Counted from the stretch's first letter, positions 49,048-58,818 are shown. The stretch is 64,000 bases of DNA from Auricularia sp. M13 (GCA_037042915.1 CM073197.1:3038001-3102000), one strand, 5' to 3'. The notes: generated by a model not told the origin, from the letters alone. Program-made: numbers and translations.

Positions 49048-52000
49048 ATGTTTCTCTTCCAAAAGTTCTTCCCAAAAGCCAGATCTGAGCCACGTGGTAA
49101 GTAAAATCATGGACCCTTTGCTTTATATCTCAAACTTTTCCAGCTCCCATCACACCGGCGCCCAATCACTACGTCAACATAATTGATTCTGTTGGTAAGA
49201 GGTGGTCACCACCTTCTGAAATATATCATTCTTACACAAACAAGGGTCCTTAATTGCACAGCTTCCAGAGCAACAAGGTACGGAAATCGTGACATTTTCC
49301 CCAAGGTTATCTAAAGAGTCTCTAGTTATTCAGTTCCTCAAAACCAAAAGCCACTCCTTTACAGGCCTCTCATCTTGTAGGCTACATCAATGCCATTCTT
49401 ACAGATGTATTAATGCTTGCATAACAGCTATAGCAACCTACCCATCAGGTGGATTTGTGACGTGTGTCAATGCACTGGGTATGCCTCATTACTTCCTTTC
49501 AGACTCTTATTCATCTGTATCTTTGCAGGGCACTCCTTGGCTGTTCTCCCTCTCCTCGATGGTATATTTCATTAAGTTTTGAGTTGACTTTCGATTCACT
49601 TATGTGTATAATGTAGTGGATCGCTGCGTTCCCATGTACTCTCCCAATCCAAGAGCAAGGCACCCTCTGTATTATCTGGAAATCATCATGGGTCCCATAG
49701 TAAGATAGAATCCACTAGCATGTCTAATTCTAATGTCTACTTCCAGACTCCAAAGTGCCAATATCCAACAACATCTCCATTGTAGTTGGCCATCCACCGG
49801 CGCAAACACAAACTTTGGTTGCACCTTCACACGTCCATCCTGGTGCCAAATGGTCGGCCAACTCCTGCTGGCTGGACTCGTCCTCACATCTCCTATATTA
49901 TGCGTGTCTGCGTGACATGGACTACCTCTCACCACTCCTTGCGCTTTCTCCACCTGAGAGTCCCCTCTCAGTGCTTTTGAAGCTCTTCCAACTGCGCTCT
50001 GAAGTTCTTCAGAGTCCACTTCTGCCTTTATTACTCGCCAGCGTGATGGCCTTAGGCAAACACTTGTTGAGCATTCCACTGGTCAGGCTATCAAAGACAG
50101 AGCTCCAGGTGGCATGGACAGTCCATGGGTATGTTGAGTAATCTATTTTCCTTTAGGAGGTACTCATTATTTTGTAGTCATGGCTTTACGATCTAGCAAA
50201 CTACGAGCGTGCCAAGTTTCCTAAGACGTCAGGTCTAGCTGCATACTTTACAGTACAATCCCTGGTCTTTGCGCTTTGCGGTGACATTGTCAATCTCAGT
50301 GGTCTTACCTACAAGTCCTCTTATCGGTTTCAAAACGATGTGGACGGCTTCTTTACTCGCTTCCAAGGCAACATCACCAGCTGGTTCCATGAGGCCCTTA
50401 CCTGGAATTCACCTTCATCCTGCGCAGTCAATCAACATCCATTCCCAGAACGCTGTTCTACAACCCATCGCATCATCGTTGAACTGCCACATATACTTAT
50501 TCTGGATCTCGAAGAGCCAAACACAAAGCATGTTTGGTACTTCAGTACTCAAATCTACCCTTTGGGAGAGGATGTTGGTGTCTCCCATGGGCTTGTCTAC
50601 GACTTGATTGGATATCTTTCGGGTTCTGGTGACTCTGCAGCTCTCCACTATACTGCGACCTTTTCTTCACCTTCTGGTTCGGCCTATTACTATGACAGCA
50701 TGAGGAATAATGGGGATTCTGTTATCCTCAGCTCCATTCTAGATGACAACCACCTCTTGCATGCCTCAGAAGATCACAGAATTTGGTCAGCAGTATATCA
50801 CCTTCGAGGTGGCAAATCAGCCAGAGACTATTTCGCCGACCACCAGTCACAGTATGTCTTGCGCGAATTTGGCATACATCTTTCTCGCTCAGATGCATCA
50901 TCTCATACTGCTACGCTGGACCCCGACATCTGGAATCAGCCTTTACATGATCCCCAGTTGGATTGCGTTTATGGACATCGAAAGGTTGAACAAACCTCGA
51001 TTACTGTTCGTAGCAGCGCTACCCACAAAGCATGTTCACTTCGACGACTTGCACTGTCGCTGTGGAGCTCGTCAAACTTTGGCGAAGGATGGCCCCTTGG
51101 TTCACTGCATTACATGCAAGCATCCCTCTCACTTGGCTTGTCAACTCGGTGGATATGTTACGATCCTTGGGAAGGAGCAGGAGTTCAGATGCCACAAGTG
51201 CCTCAGTACTACTCACCGCCATACAGAAAGTTTGGCCAAGTGAGTGTCTTTACTGAATCATGAAATCCATCTGACTATAATGATCAGAGAACTCAAGAAG
51301 GCTATTCCATTGATGAAGGACTTGCCACTCATTCAGCGTCTTCAGTATGTGTTATAGTATTTCATTTTCTAAGTACTAAGCATATGATAGCCCAGGAATG
51401 GCCATCCTTGCAGCATATACAGTAGAAAGCGGGCTCAGCAAATACCACTATCCTGCTCGCCTGATATCCAAGGGAAAAGATGCAGCACATCGCTCAATAT
51501 GGCATGTTGTATGGTACCCATCCTCCAGATTTGAACCTCCTGGGTTCTTCCCCCCCTCGATTGTCCTAGAAGATCACATTGTGGACTGCCTATTTGGAAG
51601 ACAGGCTGAGAGACGTCAGATTCGCGTGAGTAAATATTTTCTATACTATTTCTCCACTAACAAGAATTGCCATAGCTTGGTCGATGGCTCCCTGCCAGCG
51701 AGGTGGAGGAAAGCAAACCTGATCAGAATTACCTTCGTCACCCACCCTCTCAGGAGATCAAGGATCTTCTGGAGCCCCACAGCGCTATTTTGCATGCTCT
51801 GTGCCATGGTGCATCTCAGGCTGAGAAATCGCTTCTCAAGTCTGCTCTACCTCCAGTGGCTTCATATCAGGCCAAGCACCGTGGCAAGCTTCCAGACTAT
51901 CCCTCTTATGGCACTTTGACTTCTATGGATGCGGCCCAGATCATGCATTGGCTGCGGCTCAATGTGTCTGACAATCCTGCTATCTTCATGAAGGCGCCAC

Positions 52001-52653
52001 TCTTCCACGCGATTAATCTGGTGCTTGCTTCACGCAATAGTCTATCAGTGGATGAGGCCTGGGACTCATATCAGATCCACGACAAAGGATTGGGGCGGCA
52101 GCAGAGTATTGATCTCGACGTGTTTGCTTTGGCTATTCTTGAACATCTAATGCTGGACCAGACAGCAGAACTTGGACTGTTTGCTTGTTCTCAGTGGGGG
52201 CGCGATGCTGGACATCACCAGCATCACTGGAACCCATATCTCTATGGTCCAACTGAGGGTAGAGAAGAAGAGGCTGGCTGGGATAGCCTGTCAACAGAGT
52301 ATGAGCTCGCTATGACAGTAGGTCTGAATAACTGCGATGAGTGGTAAATCTGATTTATTTTATAATTTAGAATGGGCCAAATTACAAGGAGGACTCTCCA
52401 AAACGTGATATGACTCCTGACATAACCCCTTTGGAACGCCAAATAACTCTCAAACGAAAGCAGTAAGTCATAATCACTCAAATGACACAACAAGGAACTA
52501 AATCATCAAAGGGAGTTCGATGCAGAGATGGAAGAGGAAGATCGGATGCAGGAGGCAAAGGCAAACATGGATGAGGCAAAGGAACCAGTCAAGAAGATGC
52601 CTAGAGTTTCTAGCATCCAAACACGTGCTACTAGAAGGAAATCTCGCAAATGA
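49048..52653 (+). CDS. USP-like cysteine protease with PHD-like finger, transposon-borne
   Basis: Intron-rich gene; exon borders partly unresolved. It probably starts MFLFQKFFPKARSEPR and, after an intron, APITPAPNHYVNIIDSV. A block at about 49830-49930 has SANSCWLDSSSHLLYYACL, like the catalytic Cys box of ubiquitin-specific proteases (C19). The block at 50340-50860 has RIIVELPHILILDL, YDLIGYLSGSGDSAALHYTA and SAYYYDSMRNNG, like the His box with its His and the following Asp. A Cys/His cluster at about 51050-51215 reads CRCGARQTLAKDGPLVHCIT, CKHPSHLACQL, RCHKC, a PHD-like finger. The C-terminal part has YTVESGLSKYHYPARLIS and ERRQIR to LGRWLPASEVEE, then a basic end TRATRRKSRK, stop 52651-52653. 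Predicted role: ubiquitin removal near chromatin (inference). Confidence in the fold is moderate. Confidence 0.6.
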
Positions 52654-52781
52654 TGCATCCCCTGCTGGCTCTAGACACTATTTCCATTTCAGATTCCACC
52701 TCCAAACACTAGTACATATCACCAGTTGATGAGTTAAATCTCCGTCTGATATTTATACATTTAATAGTTTTAACTCATATA

Positions 52782-52855
52782 CGCGTCTCTTGCGCGTCAC
52801 TGCGCGTCACTCTGAGCGACTTGGTCAGAGTGACGCGCGCAACAGACGCGTCTGC
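52782..52855. repeat. Right subterminal GCGCGTCACT array with perfect hairpin
   Basis: Contains ACGCGTCTC, two GCGCGTCAC copies and a perfect 14-base inverted repeat, GCGCGTCACTCTGA / TCAGAGTGACGCGC, separated by 9 bases (52802-52838). Confidence 0.85.
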
Positions 52856-53291
52856 ACAAATGCAACCCGTTCTGCTCAGAATCTCAAGGAATCAACAAAA
52901 TGTGTGTAGAAACAACTTGAAATGCCATATGGAAGAGTATAGACATAATGATATCGCCAGGGTGGTGGTAACTGTATTTACGACTGACTTTGAGATTTTG
53001 GACTGAGTCTCTAGGTGAATTCACCCTCTCACAAACTAGGGTAATTGTGCCAAATATGTGTACTGTGTAAATGGATTGTCACATGTGGATAGATTGACCC
53101 AGTAGTGACTGGTGGCAGTGTGTAGAAAGCTATTATTTACGAGTGTCACATATTGAGTATGCATTGTTTATTTGAGCAATAATTTCAATCGAAATAACAC
53201 GAAAAAGAGTATAGACTATGTCTTACCTTCCTTACACATGGCATTTGCTCCAAATGTCTGTATTTATTACAATCTGCAATGACATGCAGGG

Positions 53292-53310
53292 GACGCGCAA
53301 GAGACGCGCA
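53292..53310. repeat. GACGCGCAAGA pair inside the element
   Basis: Two tandem GACGCGCAAG units about 185 bases before the right end. Confidence 0.7.
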
Positions 53311-53454
53311 AGCCTTTTGGTACTATTACAACTTTGCCTGGTTAACTAAGACCCTGGGCTGATGGCACCTGCCCAATTGTTTTGGAGGCCTCAGTGGATA
53401 TGGTCCATGTTATCAGACCTCACAAGGGTTAGTATTGGGTACAAAATGGTGCTG

Positions 53455-53495
53455 CGCGTCTCGCGCGTCACTGCGCGTCACTTGCGCGTCACTTT
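53455..53495. repeat. Right terminal GCGCGTCACT array
   Basis: Four tandem units (GCGCGTCTC, GCGCGTCACT, GCGCGTCACTT, GCGCGTCACTTT), the inverted counterpart of the left terminal array. Confidence 0.85.
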
Positions 53496-53505
53496 ATATA
53501 GACCG

Positions 53506-53514
53506 CAGTCAGCG
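53506..53514. repeat. Target-site duplication of the DNA element, right copy
   Basis: CAGTCAGCG; together with 53515-53540 this is the small stretch of host exon left between the two transposons. Confidence 0.8.
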
Positions 53515-53540
53515 TGTACTGGATGTCCATCCACACGTTG

Positions 53541-53851
53541 TGAGAAAGGTCACGAGGGCGACTGAGATAGCGCGTATAGCGCGGAAGGCTCAGTCGCGTG
53601 TGCAAAAGACAAGAGCGAACTAGTATATACCTGAGATAGCGCGTATAGCGCGGAAGGCTAAATACAGTGAGCATACGGAATACATGCGGTAGAATGGATG
53701 GAGTCTCACCTCAGTCGCGTGTGCAAAAGACAAGAGCGAACTGAGGTGGAGTACAAGCGAGGGCGCGTATATATGAGTCGAGAGCGCATAATAGAAGGAA
53801 ATGAAACTGAGGGTGGCACGAATGTGCCACTCGATGGTTCAAGTGCTGACA
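53541..53851 (-). repeat. 3' LTR of the Copia element
   Basis: 311 bases, matching 58508-58818 throughout by eye. Contains internal duplications: CTGAGATAGCGCG... at 53562-53590 and 53631-53659, and CTCAGTCGCGTG... at 53589-53621 and 53710-53742. The polyprotein stop codon lies inside this LTR. Confidence 0.97.
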
Positions 53852-56800
53852 CCCCCACTCGCACGAAGACGAAGACCCATTGCGCGGCAGAACTTGCGAT
53901 GCTTGTCCTCACAGAGCGCTTTGGTGAAGATGTCTGCGACCTGGTCGTGCGTTGAGACATAGCGTACGGCGGCGTGACCCTTGAGAACCAGATCATCGCG
54001 AATGAAATGGTATTTGCGGGCTATGTGCTTCGTTCGCGCGCGGAACTGCGGTTCCTTGCTGAGGATGATGGCGGCTTCGTTATCGCAGTTCAAGTCTGTC
54101 GGGCGCTGCTGCGGGTGGCCGAGCTCAGCGAAGAACGAACGCAGCCAGAGGAGATGTTGGCCGGCTGCGGTGAGACCGACGTATTCAGACTCGGTGGTGG
54201 ACAGGGCGACCATAGTTTGCCGTTTGCTAGACCAGGAGATCGCGCCGGCGTTGGTGATGAAGACATAGCCCGAGGTAGAGCGCGAGTTGTCGGGATCACC
54301 AGACCAGTCAGCGTCGGAGAACCCATGGAAGTCCATGTCGCAGTTCACGTCCGACCCCTCGAAGTGTAGAGCCATCAACGAAGTTCCACGCAGGTACCGG
54401 AGCACGCGCTTCGCAGCTTCCCAGTGGCAACGTTTCGGGTTCGCTGCGTAGCGGCCGAGTACCCCCACTGCAAAGGCAATGTCGGGGCGAGTGCCAAGCA
54501 TAGCGTACATGAGTGAGCCAACGACTTGCGGGTAAGAGACGACGCAGTTGGGGCTGATCTCGAAGCGGGGAAGGGTGGTGTTGTCGCGAGGATCGTCAAC
54601 GGAGAGCCGTACGTTGTGGTGCATCGGCGTAGTGTACGCGCGCGAGCTCTGCATGCCAAAACGGTTTAGCACGGTCTCAACGTACTGTTCCTGGTCAAGC
54701 GCGATGGTACGGGCTTTGCGGTCACGGGAGATGCGAATCCCTAGGACGCACGACGCGGGACCGAGATCTCGCATTTTGTAGAGTTTGCTGAGGCGGGCCT
54801 TGACAGAATCCAGGAAGGCGCGATCGGTTGCGGCTAGCAGTAGGTCGTCGACGTAGACCACCAGGAAACAGATCTTGCCGTTCTCGCGCAGAACGTAGAG
54901 GCAAGTCTCTGCATTCAAGCTGATGAATCCGAGGCCGGTGAGTGCCTTATCGAACGTCTTGTTCCATGTGCGTCCGGCCTGTTTGAGACCGTAGAGTGAA
55001 CGCTTCAGGCGCCAGCATTTGCCTGCGGGAACGTCAACGCCATCAGGAGGAAGGAGGTACAGCTCTTCGTCGAGCTGGCCATTGAGAAACGCCGTAGAGA
55101 CGTCCATCTGGTCCAGCTCGAGGTCGTACTTGGCTGCCAGAGCGCATATGACGCGGACGGAGTCGAGGTTTGCGACGGGAGCGAATGTTTCCTCGTAATC
55201 GACACCTTCTTTCTGGACGAAGCCGCGGGCTACGATGCGGCCTTTGTAGCGTTCGATGTTGCCGTTTGCGTCGTATTTGATGCGGAAGACAATCTTCGAA
55301 GTGATAGGCTTGACACCGTCAGGAATATCGACGAGTTCGTAGACATCGTTCTCTTGAAGCGACCGTAACTCCTCGTCGAGCGCAGCTTCCCATTTTGCAG
55401 CGTCAGGGCTGGCCCGGGCCTCGCGCATGTTGCGAGGGACAGCGTGCGGCTGTGGGCTGTCATTAGCAATGCCTGCGAAAAACTCGTCACTGTCTTCGCG
55501 CAGCTCGGACATAATGTCGGCGAGACCAGCGATCGCGTCGTCATCGAGCTCATGGTCGGGTACGTTGCGCTTCGCCTTCATGTCGTCAAGTCTTGCACGC
55601 CATTCACGTTGTGTGCGGTGTACGTCGCGTTCCGGGTCGGCCTGCTTGCGTTCGCGATCTGGATAGCGGCGCGCGGGTGGCGGATCGGGATTTGCGGCTT
55701 GTGGATCAGGTACCGGATTTGCGGGTGGCGGTGCAGCGGGAGCCGGAGGTGGCGGTGCAGCGGGAGCCGGAACGTCCAAATGGGGATTTTGCGCGCGCGG
55801 AGGAGGAGCGTCTTCATCGTCGACCTCTTCGACCCAGGCGCGTTGCGGAGCAGTCTTGCGGGCGTCTGCGGGCTGTTCAGCGGTTGGCGATACATCAGTG
55901 GCGAGGCGGAGGAGTTGATCCCCCCACTGCTCCGGCGATAATCGCTCTTCTGCGGGCGCAATCTTGAAACCGGCCATTTTGCTTTCGTCGAAGAGGACGT
56001 GATAGCCTGGTATGATCTTGCGCGTGTGCAGGTCGAACAGACGGTAGTCTTTGCTGAGCGGGTTGTGGCCGAGCATCACGCAGCGACGCGCTTTTCGTCC
56101 CATTTTCCAGTCGCGGTGCGGCTTGTCGATGAGCTTGTAGGCGAGGCAGCCGAAAGGGCGGAAACGAGAGACGTCTGGCTTTCGCTTGAACAGCACCTCG
56201 TACGGCGAGAGTCCGCTGGCCGATGAGGTCGGTCGTCGCGCAACAAGGTCGGTGGCGTACCGCACGGCTTCAACCCACAGCGACGGTGGGAGACCAGACT
56301 CGATGAGCACAGTGGTTGCGGTCGTGAGTATCGTCTGGTTCATACGCTCCGCGACACCGTTTTGCTGTGGAGTGTATGGCGAGGTCGTTTCGTGCTTGAC
56401 ACCATCGGTGGCGAGCTGAGCTTCGAAAGCTTTGGAGGTGAATTCACCGCCGTTATCGCTGCGCAAGAAGGCAACAAACTCTGGAGAAAGCTCGAGTTCG
56501 AGGAGCTCCTCCTTGAAGTAAGCTTCGACGTCCGCTTTCCACTGGCGGTACATGACGAGGGACTGGCTCTTGCGCTGCAGGAAAAGCGTCCAGGGGTGGC
56601 CCGAATAGTCGTCTGTGAACGTCATCGAGTAGAGTTCGCCTTTTGGCCCGGGGTGCTTCATCGGACCGACGAGATCGACGTGAACCAGCTGGAGAGGTCG
56701 AGTCGCGCGTTGACGTCCAGTGGGGAACGGCAGCTTCTTCATCTTGCCCATGATACAGTGCTCGCAGATCTCGGGCTTGCCGGAGAGTTTGCTAACACCT

Positions 56801-58401
56801 TCGACGCGTCCATCGTTGACCATGCGTTTGAGGGCGTCGAAATTCAGATGACCCATGCGACGATGCATCAGGTTAATCTCGACGGTCTTCCCTTTCTTCG
56901 GCGCCTTGACCTTGGCAGCGTGGGCGTGCGCATCGGTTTGGTCAGACTGCACGGTAGATAGCGGACGGGGGCATGCGTCGGTTGGGAATTGAAGCGCTGT
57001 GCCGTTGAGGTGGTACAGGCCACGTCGGGGATCGCCGTCGAGGATGCACTTGGTGCCTTTGAGGATTCTGCAGCGACCGCGGGCGAAACGAGACTCAAGT
57101 CCCTTCTCATCGAGTGAGCCGACTGATATCAGGGTGAGCTTGAAGCGTGGGACGAAGAGGACGCCCGAGATCGTGAGTTCGTAGGCTTGCTTCTTGACTA
57201 CGGTCCGCAGGACAATTTGGCCTTCGCCCAACGCCTCGGTGAATGAATTGTCGCCAAAGCGCACGCGTTTGGGTTTTTCGAACGCTTTGTACGACGATGG
57301 CTTGAACCAAGAGCGGTGCGGACAGATGGTCGCGGAGGCGCCGGTGTCCAGAATCGTGACTTGCGAAATCTGGCTTGCGTTCACAGCGTTTATGAGGATC
57401 TCACGATCAGGAAAATAGAGGGAAAGCTTCTTGATTTCGGAGGCCGAGAGCGTTACATGCGCCTCGTCGTCGTCGGAGCCTGCGTTCGTCTCGTCGTCGC
57501 TGGCTACGCGATGGGCAACGGCCTTATCCTTCTTCTTCCCGCCTCCCCCACTGCTTCCCGAACCCTTCTTGCTCGACTTGTGCGCAGCGACCGCGTTCTT
57601 GAGCTCCTTGCAGTCAGCGGTATCGTGGAAGCAGACGCCGTGGAAGGCGCAGTACTTGTCGCCCTTGCTGCGGCTGCCAGACGGCTTTGCAGACTTCTGG
57701 TTCGAGGGCGCGTGCACGTTGTTGGCCGATGCGTCGGTAGAGACGCGTAGAGCGCGTGAGAGCAGCGCGTTCTCGACTTGGGCGAAAGTCAGCGGGTTGG
57801 AGTCGGTGACGGGAGCAAGGAGCGGCGTCTGGAAGACCTCCCACTCGGGCGTGTCTGGGAGCGAGAGCAGCAAGATGAGAGCGCCGATCTGGTCCTTGAA
57901 CGGCGATTCGAGGTCTTGGAGTGTCTGGAGGACGTTGCGAACGCTGTTGACGTGCTCTTGCATCGGCGCGCCGTCCTCGTAACGAATGTTGAAGAGCTCC
58001 TTCAGCGCGCGGAAGATGCGAATAGCCTTGTTCGTCGTGAGATAACGGTCCTCGAGCGACTTGAGCAGCGTGCGGGCCGTGTAGCCGCGTTTGGTGATCG
58101 TGGACTGCACAATGCTGAGTGCGGAGCCGCCGAGGTGCTGCGCGACGAGGCTGGCGGCCTTCTTCGCCATAGTCTTGTGCTCGCGTATTTCAGCGTCACG
58201 GGCGATGACTTGCGCAGCGTTCTTGCCGTCAGAATCGAGCTTGATCGCGGCGGGCTCGGTCGGTTCTGGGTCGTGGAGGAAGTCATCGACGCCCAGTCTG
58301 AGAGCTTCGATCTCGACCTTCGTGCGCCAGAAGGAGTAGGTCTCCATGTCATTGAGGATGGGAACGCGTGTGAGAACGCCTGAGTCCGTGGTCGACGCCA
58401 T
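53839..58401 (-). CDS. Copia gag-pol polyprotein
   Basis: About 1,520 residues from MASTTDSGVLTRVPILND (58401); an in-frame ATG at 58503 would add 34 residues. Order: gag (YSFWRTKVEIEALRLGVDD; a Cys/His cluster CAFHGVCFHDTADC); aspartic protease TILDTGASATICP (about 57365-57327); GAG-pre-integrase zinc region MHRRMGHLNFDALKRM ... CEHCIMGK; integrase core with the D-D-E triad (LVHVDLVGPM; FLRSDNGGEF; QQNGVAERMN); a Pro-rich linker; reverse transcriptase RVT_2 with YVDDLLLA (about 54858-54835); and RNase H (SDADWSGDPDNSRSTSGYVF; ALSTTESEYVGL; CDNEAAI). The frame is unbroken and all catalytic residues I can check are present. Stop TGA 53839-53841 in the 3' LTR. Confidence 0.97.
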   Translation of the reverse strand: MASTTDSGVLTRVPILNDMETYSFWRTKVEIEALRLGVDDFLHDPEPTEPAAIKLDSDGKNAAQVIARDAEIREHKTMAKKAASLVAQHLGGSALSIVQSTITKRGYTARTLLKSLEDRYLTTNKAIRIFRALKELFNIRYEDGAPMQEHVNSVRNVLQTLQDLESPFKDQIGALILLLSLPDTPEWEVFQTPLLAPVTDSNPLTFAQVENALLSRALRVSTDASANNVHAPSNQKSAKPSGSRSKGDKYCAFHGVCFHDTADCKELKNAVAAHKSSKKGSGSSGGGGKKKDKAVAHRVASDDETNAGSDDDEAHVTLSASEIKKLSLYFPDREILINAVNASQISQVTILDTGASATICPHRSWFKPSSYKAFEKPKRVRFGDNSFTEALGEGQIVLRTVVKKQAYELTISGVLFVPRFKLTLISVGSLDEKGLESRFARGRCRILKGTKCILDGDPRRGLYHLNGTALQFPTDACPRPLSTVQSDQTDAHAHAAKVKAPKKGKTVEINLMHRRMGHLNFDALKRMVNDGRVEGVSKLSGKPEICEHCIMGKMKKLPFPTGRQRATRPLQLVHVDLVGPMKHPGPKGELYSMTFTDDYSGHPWTLFLQRKSQSLVMYRQWKADVEAYFKEELLELELSPEFVAFLRSDNGGEFTSKAFEAQLATDGVKHETTSPYTPQQNGVAERMNQTILTTATTVLIESGLPPSLWVEAVRYATDLVARRPTSSASGLSPYEVLFKRKPDVSRFRPFGCLAYKLIDKPHRDWKMGRKARRCVMLGHNPLSKDYRLFDLHTRKIIPGYHVLFDESKMAGFKIAPAEERLSPEQWGDQLLRLATDVSPTAEQPADARKTAPQRAWVEEVDDEDAPPPRAQNPHLDVPAPAAPPPPAPAAPPPANPVPDPQAANPDPPPARRYPDRERKQADPERDVHRTQREWRARLDDMKAKRNVPDHELDDDAIAGLADIMSELREDSDEFFAGIANDSPQPHAVPRNMREARASPDAAKWEAALDEELRSLQENDVYELVDIPDGVKPITSKIVFRIKYDANGNIERYKGRIVARGFVQKEGVDYEETFAPVANLDSVRVICALAAKYDLELDQMDVSTAFLNGQLDEELYLLPPDGVDVPAGKCWRLKRSLYGLKQAGRTWNKTFDKALTGLGFISLNAETCLYVLRENGKICFLVVYVDDLLLAATDRAFLDSVKARLSKLYKMRDLGPASCVLGIRISRDRKARTIALDQEQYVETVLNRFGMQSSRAYTTPMHHNVRLSVDDPRDNTTLPRFEISPNCVVSYPQVVGSLMYAMLGTRPDIAFAVGVLGRYAANPKRCHWEAAKRVLRYLRGTSLMALHFEGSDVNCDMDFHGFSDADWSGDPDNSRSTSGYVFITNAGAISWSSKRQTMVALSTTESEYVGLTAAGQHLLWLRSFFAELGHPQQRPTDLNCDNEAAIILSKEPQFRARTKHIARKYHFIRDDLVLKGHAAVRYVSTHDQVADIFTKALCEDKHRKFCRAMGLRLRASGGVST
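53852..53860 (-). other. Polypurine tract of the Copia element
   Basis: GAGTGGGGG on the minus strand directly before the 3' LTR; site of plus-strand priming. Confidence 0.7.
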
Positions 58402-58494
58402 GGCAGTCAGAGGCAATGGAGTCTGGGACAAAGGATGGCGGAGTTCGAAAACGCGTTTGAATGCAAGCACGAGCGGGGTGTCAGTGGCAACTGA

Positions 58495-58507
58495 CGGGCT
58501 CATAACC
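58495..58507 (-). other. Primer-binding site, half-tRNA type
   Basis: GGTTATGAGCCCG directly after the 5' LTR on the minus strand. It is complementary to the anticodon stem-loop of initiator tRNA-Met (GGGCTCATAACC), not to a tRNA 3' end, as in Drosophila copia, which primes from a cleaved half tRNA. Confidence 0.7.
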
Positions 58508-58818
58508 TGAGAAAGGTCACGAGGGCGACTGAGATAGCGCGTATAGCGCGGAAGGCTCAGTCGCGTGTGCAAAAGACAAGAGCGAACTAGTATATACCTG
58601 AGATAGCGCGTATAGCGCGGAAGGCTAAATACAGTGAGCATACGGAATACATGCGGTAGAATGGATGGAGTCTCACCTCAGTCGCGTGTGCAAAAGACAA
58701 GAGCGAACTGAGGTGGAGTACAAGCGAGGGCGCGTATATATGAGTCGAGAGCGCATAATAGAAGGAAATGAAACTGAGGGTGGCACGAATGTGCCACTCG
58801 ATGGTTCAAGTGCTGACA
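58508..58818 (-). repeat. 5' LTR of the Copia element
   Basis: 311 bases, matching the 3' LTR. It should carry the element's promoter; no separate TATA box was assigned. Confidence 0.97.

Larger units (their letters stand above)
47998..53505 (+). mobile_element. DNA transposon carrying a USP/PHD gene, no transposase seen
   Basis: About 5.5 kb between CAGTCAGCG duplications. The ends form an imperfect terminal inverted repeat of about 22 bases whose inner part AAAGTGACGCGCA is exact. Several direct and inverted copies of GCGCGTCACT / GACGCGCA lie at both ends and subterminally. Base composition is markedly more AT-rich than the flanking genes. The only traceable gene (49048-52653) encodes a protease-like plus zinc-finger protein. 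An 8-9 base duplication fits MULE, hAT or KDZ (Zisupton-like) elements; the lack of a recognisable transposase suggests a non-autonomous element, or a transposase I could not see. The empty site is confirmed by the restored reading frame of the host gene. Confidence 0.85.
53541..58818 (-). mobile_element. Full-length Copia (Ty1) LTR retrotransposon
   Basis: 5,278 bases, inserted in the minus orientation. It has 311-base LTRs (53541-53851 and 58508-58818) that begin TG and end CA and look identical by eye, a 5-base CGTTG target duplication (53536-53540 and 58819-58823), a primer-binding site next to the 5' LTR, a purine-rich tract next to the 3' LTR, and one uninterrupted gag-pol frame with integrase before reverse transcriptase, the Copia order. 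The apparently identical LTRs and intact frame point to very recent insertion and probable competence. Confidence 0.97.

Noticed and set aside
50415-50648. Minus-strand frames in the USP block
   Set aside because: Shadows of the plus-strand protease-like coding exons.
47998-53505. Firm assignment of the DNA element to KDZ/Zisupton or to MULE
   Set aside because: The duplication length is ambiguous (8 or 9 bases) and no transposase domain is visible; naming a superfamily would go beyond the evidence.
53698-53955. Plus-strand frame MESHLSRVCKRQERTEVEYK, also found at 58665
   Set aside because: It is duplicated only because it lies in the LTRs; antisense to the element and with no protein evidence.
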